Part shown: piece by piece, positions 19,815 through 21,920 of the stretch
How positions within the stretch are numbered: position 1 is the stretch's first letter
Layout of the letters: each line of letters starts with the position of its first letter
The notes under the pieces: generated by a model
Database searches by the model: none
What the model was told of the DNA's origin: nothing
What the model saw: the letters and a program-made list of their open reading frames with translations, nothing else
Program-made: the position numbers and the translations under genes
From: Paulinella micropora
Lineage: Eukaryota; Cercozoa; Imbricatea; Euglyphida
Length of the DNA: 21,920 nt
Reading direction: 5' to 3'
Assembly (NCBI GenBank): GCA_009731375.1
Contig: BJOX01000105.1
Span: 579,119 to 601,038, forward strand

Positions 19815-19958
19815 TGGAACGGATTTCTCCGCGTGTTGCGGACCCACCACAGGGTAAGGGTTCATAGCAGGGCCCACATGAATGTCCACACGAATGTTAA
19901 TGAGGCTTTGGAAACTTGCTCAGAGCTTTATTAGAGGCTTTGAAGACTTGCCACAAGT

Positions 19959-20010
19959 AGGGATGGCTGAGTGGCCGCGCCCGGAAGGTGGAAAGGCTTG
20001 AGCGTTAGTT
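19959..20010 (+). other. tRNA-like A-box fragment
   Basis: GGGATGGCTGAGTGGCCGCG resembles the 5' part of a class II tRNA (Ser or Leu). TGGCTGAGTGG fits the internal promoter A box. No good B box or folding 3' half follows, so it is not a functional tRNA gene; it may be a tRNA-derived SINE or pseudogene. Confidence 0.3.
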
Positions 20011-20035
20011 CCCGTTTAAGGGGTATTGGGAAAGA

Positions 20036-20162
20036 AAGGAAGAAAGAACGAACTGTTGCACTAACGAAAGGAAGGAGGGGAAAAGGAACGAAGGGAGGAA
20101 GGAAGGAAGGGAGGAAGGGAGGAAGGAAGTAAGGAAGGAAGGAAGGAAGGAAGGAAGGAAGA
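20036..20162. repeat. (GGAA)n array
   Basis: GAAGGAAGG units with AAGGGAGG variants, ending at about 20160. It is followed to 20410 by about 250 bases without a recognisable gene. Confidence 0.9.
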
Positions 20163-20414
20163 CCGATATATGTTATCCCGGGCCCTCTACTATGTATGCC
20201 TTGGCATCTTCTTCCTCTCCTCATTTTTTCCTCATCGTCTCCTTTTCCTTGGCTTGCCTTGCCTGCTTATGTCTGTCTATTATGGCTTTTAGTTTCAATT
20301 GTGTTCTTATATTTTACTATTAATATTTAGAAGGTAGGATGGAAGAAAGATAGAAAGAAAGAGCACTTCCTTCAGCCAGTCCGACTCACTTTTCTTTTCA
20401 CTGCAAACACGAAA

Positions 20415-20415
20415 C

Positions 20416-20457
<42 letters not shown>

Positions 20458-20509
20458 GATAGATAAGATAGATAAGATAAGATAGATAGATTAGATAGAT
20501 AGATTAGAT

Positions 20510-20556
<47 letters not shown>
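20415..20556. repeat. (GATA)n array
   Basis: GATA units with GATAA and TTAGATA variants, followed by about 60 bases of unique DNA before the CA repeat. Confidence 0.93.
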
Positions 20557-20557
<1 letters not shown>

Positions 20558-20616
20558 CCGTTTGAGGGCATGTTAGAATTGAAGGGTCGCTTCTTTGAGG
20601 GGCCCTTGCCTGACAT

Positions 20617-20633
20617 ACACATACACACACACA

Positions 20634-20667
<34 letters not shown>

Positions 20668-20728
20668 AAACACACACAAAACACACACACAAACACACAC
20701 ACACAGACACACACACACAGACACACAT

Positions 20729-20790
<62 letters not shown>

Positions 20791-21027
20791 ANNNNNNNNN
20801 NNNNNNNNNNNNNNNNNNNNNNNNNNNNNNNNNNNNNNNNNNNNNNNNNNNNNNNNNNNNNNNNNNNNNNNNNNNNNNNNNNNNNNNNNNNNNNNNNNNN
20901 NNNNNNNNNNNNNNNNNNNNNNNNNNNNNNNNNNNNNNNNNNNNNNNNNNNNNNNNNNNNNNNNNNNNNNNNNNNNNNNNNNNNNNNNNNNNNNNNNNNN
21001 NNNNNNNNNNNNNNNNNNNNNNNNNNN

Positions 21028-21077
<50 letters not shown>

Positions 21078-21144
21078 CACACACACACACAACACACACA
21101 CACACACACAGACACACAGACACATATACACATATACATATATA

Positions 21145-21195
<51 letters not shown>
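20617..21195. repeat. CA then TA dinucleotide arrays, twice, on either side of a gap
   Basis: CA units (20617-20728) pass into TA units (20737-20782). After the gap 20792-21027 CA (21028-21120) again passes into TA (21123-21192). The same order on both sides may mean a duplicated array or misassembly. Confidence 0.9.
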
Positions 21196-21197
<2 letters not shown>

Positions 21198-21289
21198 AAT
21201 GTATACCTGCCTTGCTCTTGACCGCTGCGTTGAAATGTTGCCGAGACCAACTATACACGTGTGTAAGAGACATTAGACATTCTTCAAGA

Positions 21290-21819
21290 AGAACAGAAGG
21301 AAGGGGAGGGAGAAGGACAAGGAGAAGGAGTGAAAGAAGAAGGCGTTGAAATGCTCCCCGGGAGCAAATGGATGGATGAAAAAATATGAGAGGGGAGGAA
21401 GAGGAGGGAGAGAAGAGAGGATGAGGAGGAGGAGGAGGAGGAGGAGAAGGAGGAGAAGGAGAGGGAGGAGGAGTAGAGGGAGAGAGAGGAGGAGAGGGAG
21501 GAGGAGGAGGAGGAGGAGGAGGAGGAGAAGAAGGAGGAGAGGGACGAGGAGAGGGTGGAGAGGGAGGAGAGGGAGGAGGAGAGGGAGGAGGAAGAAGAGG
21601 AGGAGGAGAAAGGAGGAGGAGGAGAAAGGGGAAGGAGAAAGGAGGAGCAGAAGGAGAAAGAGGAGGAGAAGGAGAAGGAGGAGGAAGAGAAGGAGAAGGA
21701 GGAGGAGTAGAAGGAGGAGGAGGAGGAGGAGGAGGAGGAGGAGAAGAAGAAGAAGAAGAAGAAGAAGAAGACATATATATATATATATGTGTATATACAT
21801 ATAGAGAGAGAGGGAGAGA

Positions 21820-21876
<57 letters not shown>

Positions 21877-21920
21877 GGAGAGAGGGAGAGAGGGAGAGAG
21901 GGAGAGAGAGAGAGAGAGAG
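21290..21920. repeat. Purine-only tracts: (GGA)n-rich, then (AG)n
   Basis: From about 21290 to 21770 the plus strand is nearly all purine, mainly GGA, GAA and GGAGAA units. A short TA stretch (21773-21800) separates it from AG repeats that run to the window end. The minus-strand frames rich in Ser, Pro or Leu are artefacts. Confidence 0.93.

Noticed and set aside
21148-21804. Ser/Pro-, Leu- or Arg-rich frames at the right end
   Set aside because: All are readings of the GGA/GAA purine tract.

Overview
This is eukaryotic nuclear DNA: GT-AG introns, a retroelement with long direct repeats, very large simple-sequence arrays and several runs of N (603-889, 1448-1871, 2315-2324, 2656-2968, 3400-3409, 20792-21027). 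The species cannot be told from sequence alone. An alga, another protist or an invertebrate would fit. Most long open frames in the arrays are artefacts of the repeats.

Left half (about 3184-9662, + strand). Small islands of non-repetitive sequence sit in the TATC, CT, ATT and GTAT arrays. Read as exons, they join in phase at six consecutive junctions into the C-terminal part of an FAD-dependent monooxygenase resembling kynurenine 3-monooxygenase. The islands include the GD motif ([13 protein letters not shown], then [16 protein letters not shown] across an intron) and a hydrophobic C-terminal segment. The N-terminal FAD-binding part was not found and may lie in the gaps or outside the window. 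The introns are essentially microsatellite, and they carry many partial copies of the neighbouring exon edges. Copies of an exon's acceptor side lie upstream of the intact exon, and copies of its donor side lie downstream. One exon has 13 near-identical truncated copies plus one old diverged copy. This layout is the most unusual thing in the window.

Middle (10546-18282, + strand). A 7.7 kb retroelement is bounded by direct repeats of 465 and 460 bp. It has an SR-rich ORF1, an ORF2 that starts at an ATGA overlap with the ORF1 stop, a low-complexity region, a GIY-YIG endonuclease-like domain and then a reverse transcriptase. Endonuclease before RT, with no RNase H or integrase seen, suggests a Penelope-like element of the permuted type (as in Naiad and Chlamys). 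The copy is broken by several frame changes and two in-frame stops.

Right part (18283-21920). AT-rich DNA without a recognisable gene is followed by TTATC, GGAA, GATA, CA/TA, GGA and AG arrays. The first 600 bases hold a minus-strand open frame running off the left edge that may be an exon of another gene.
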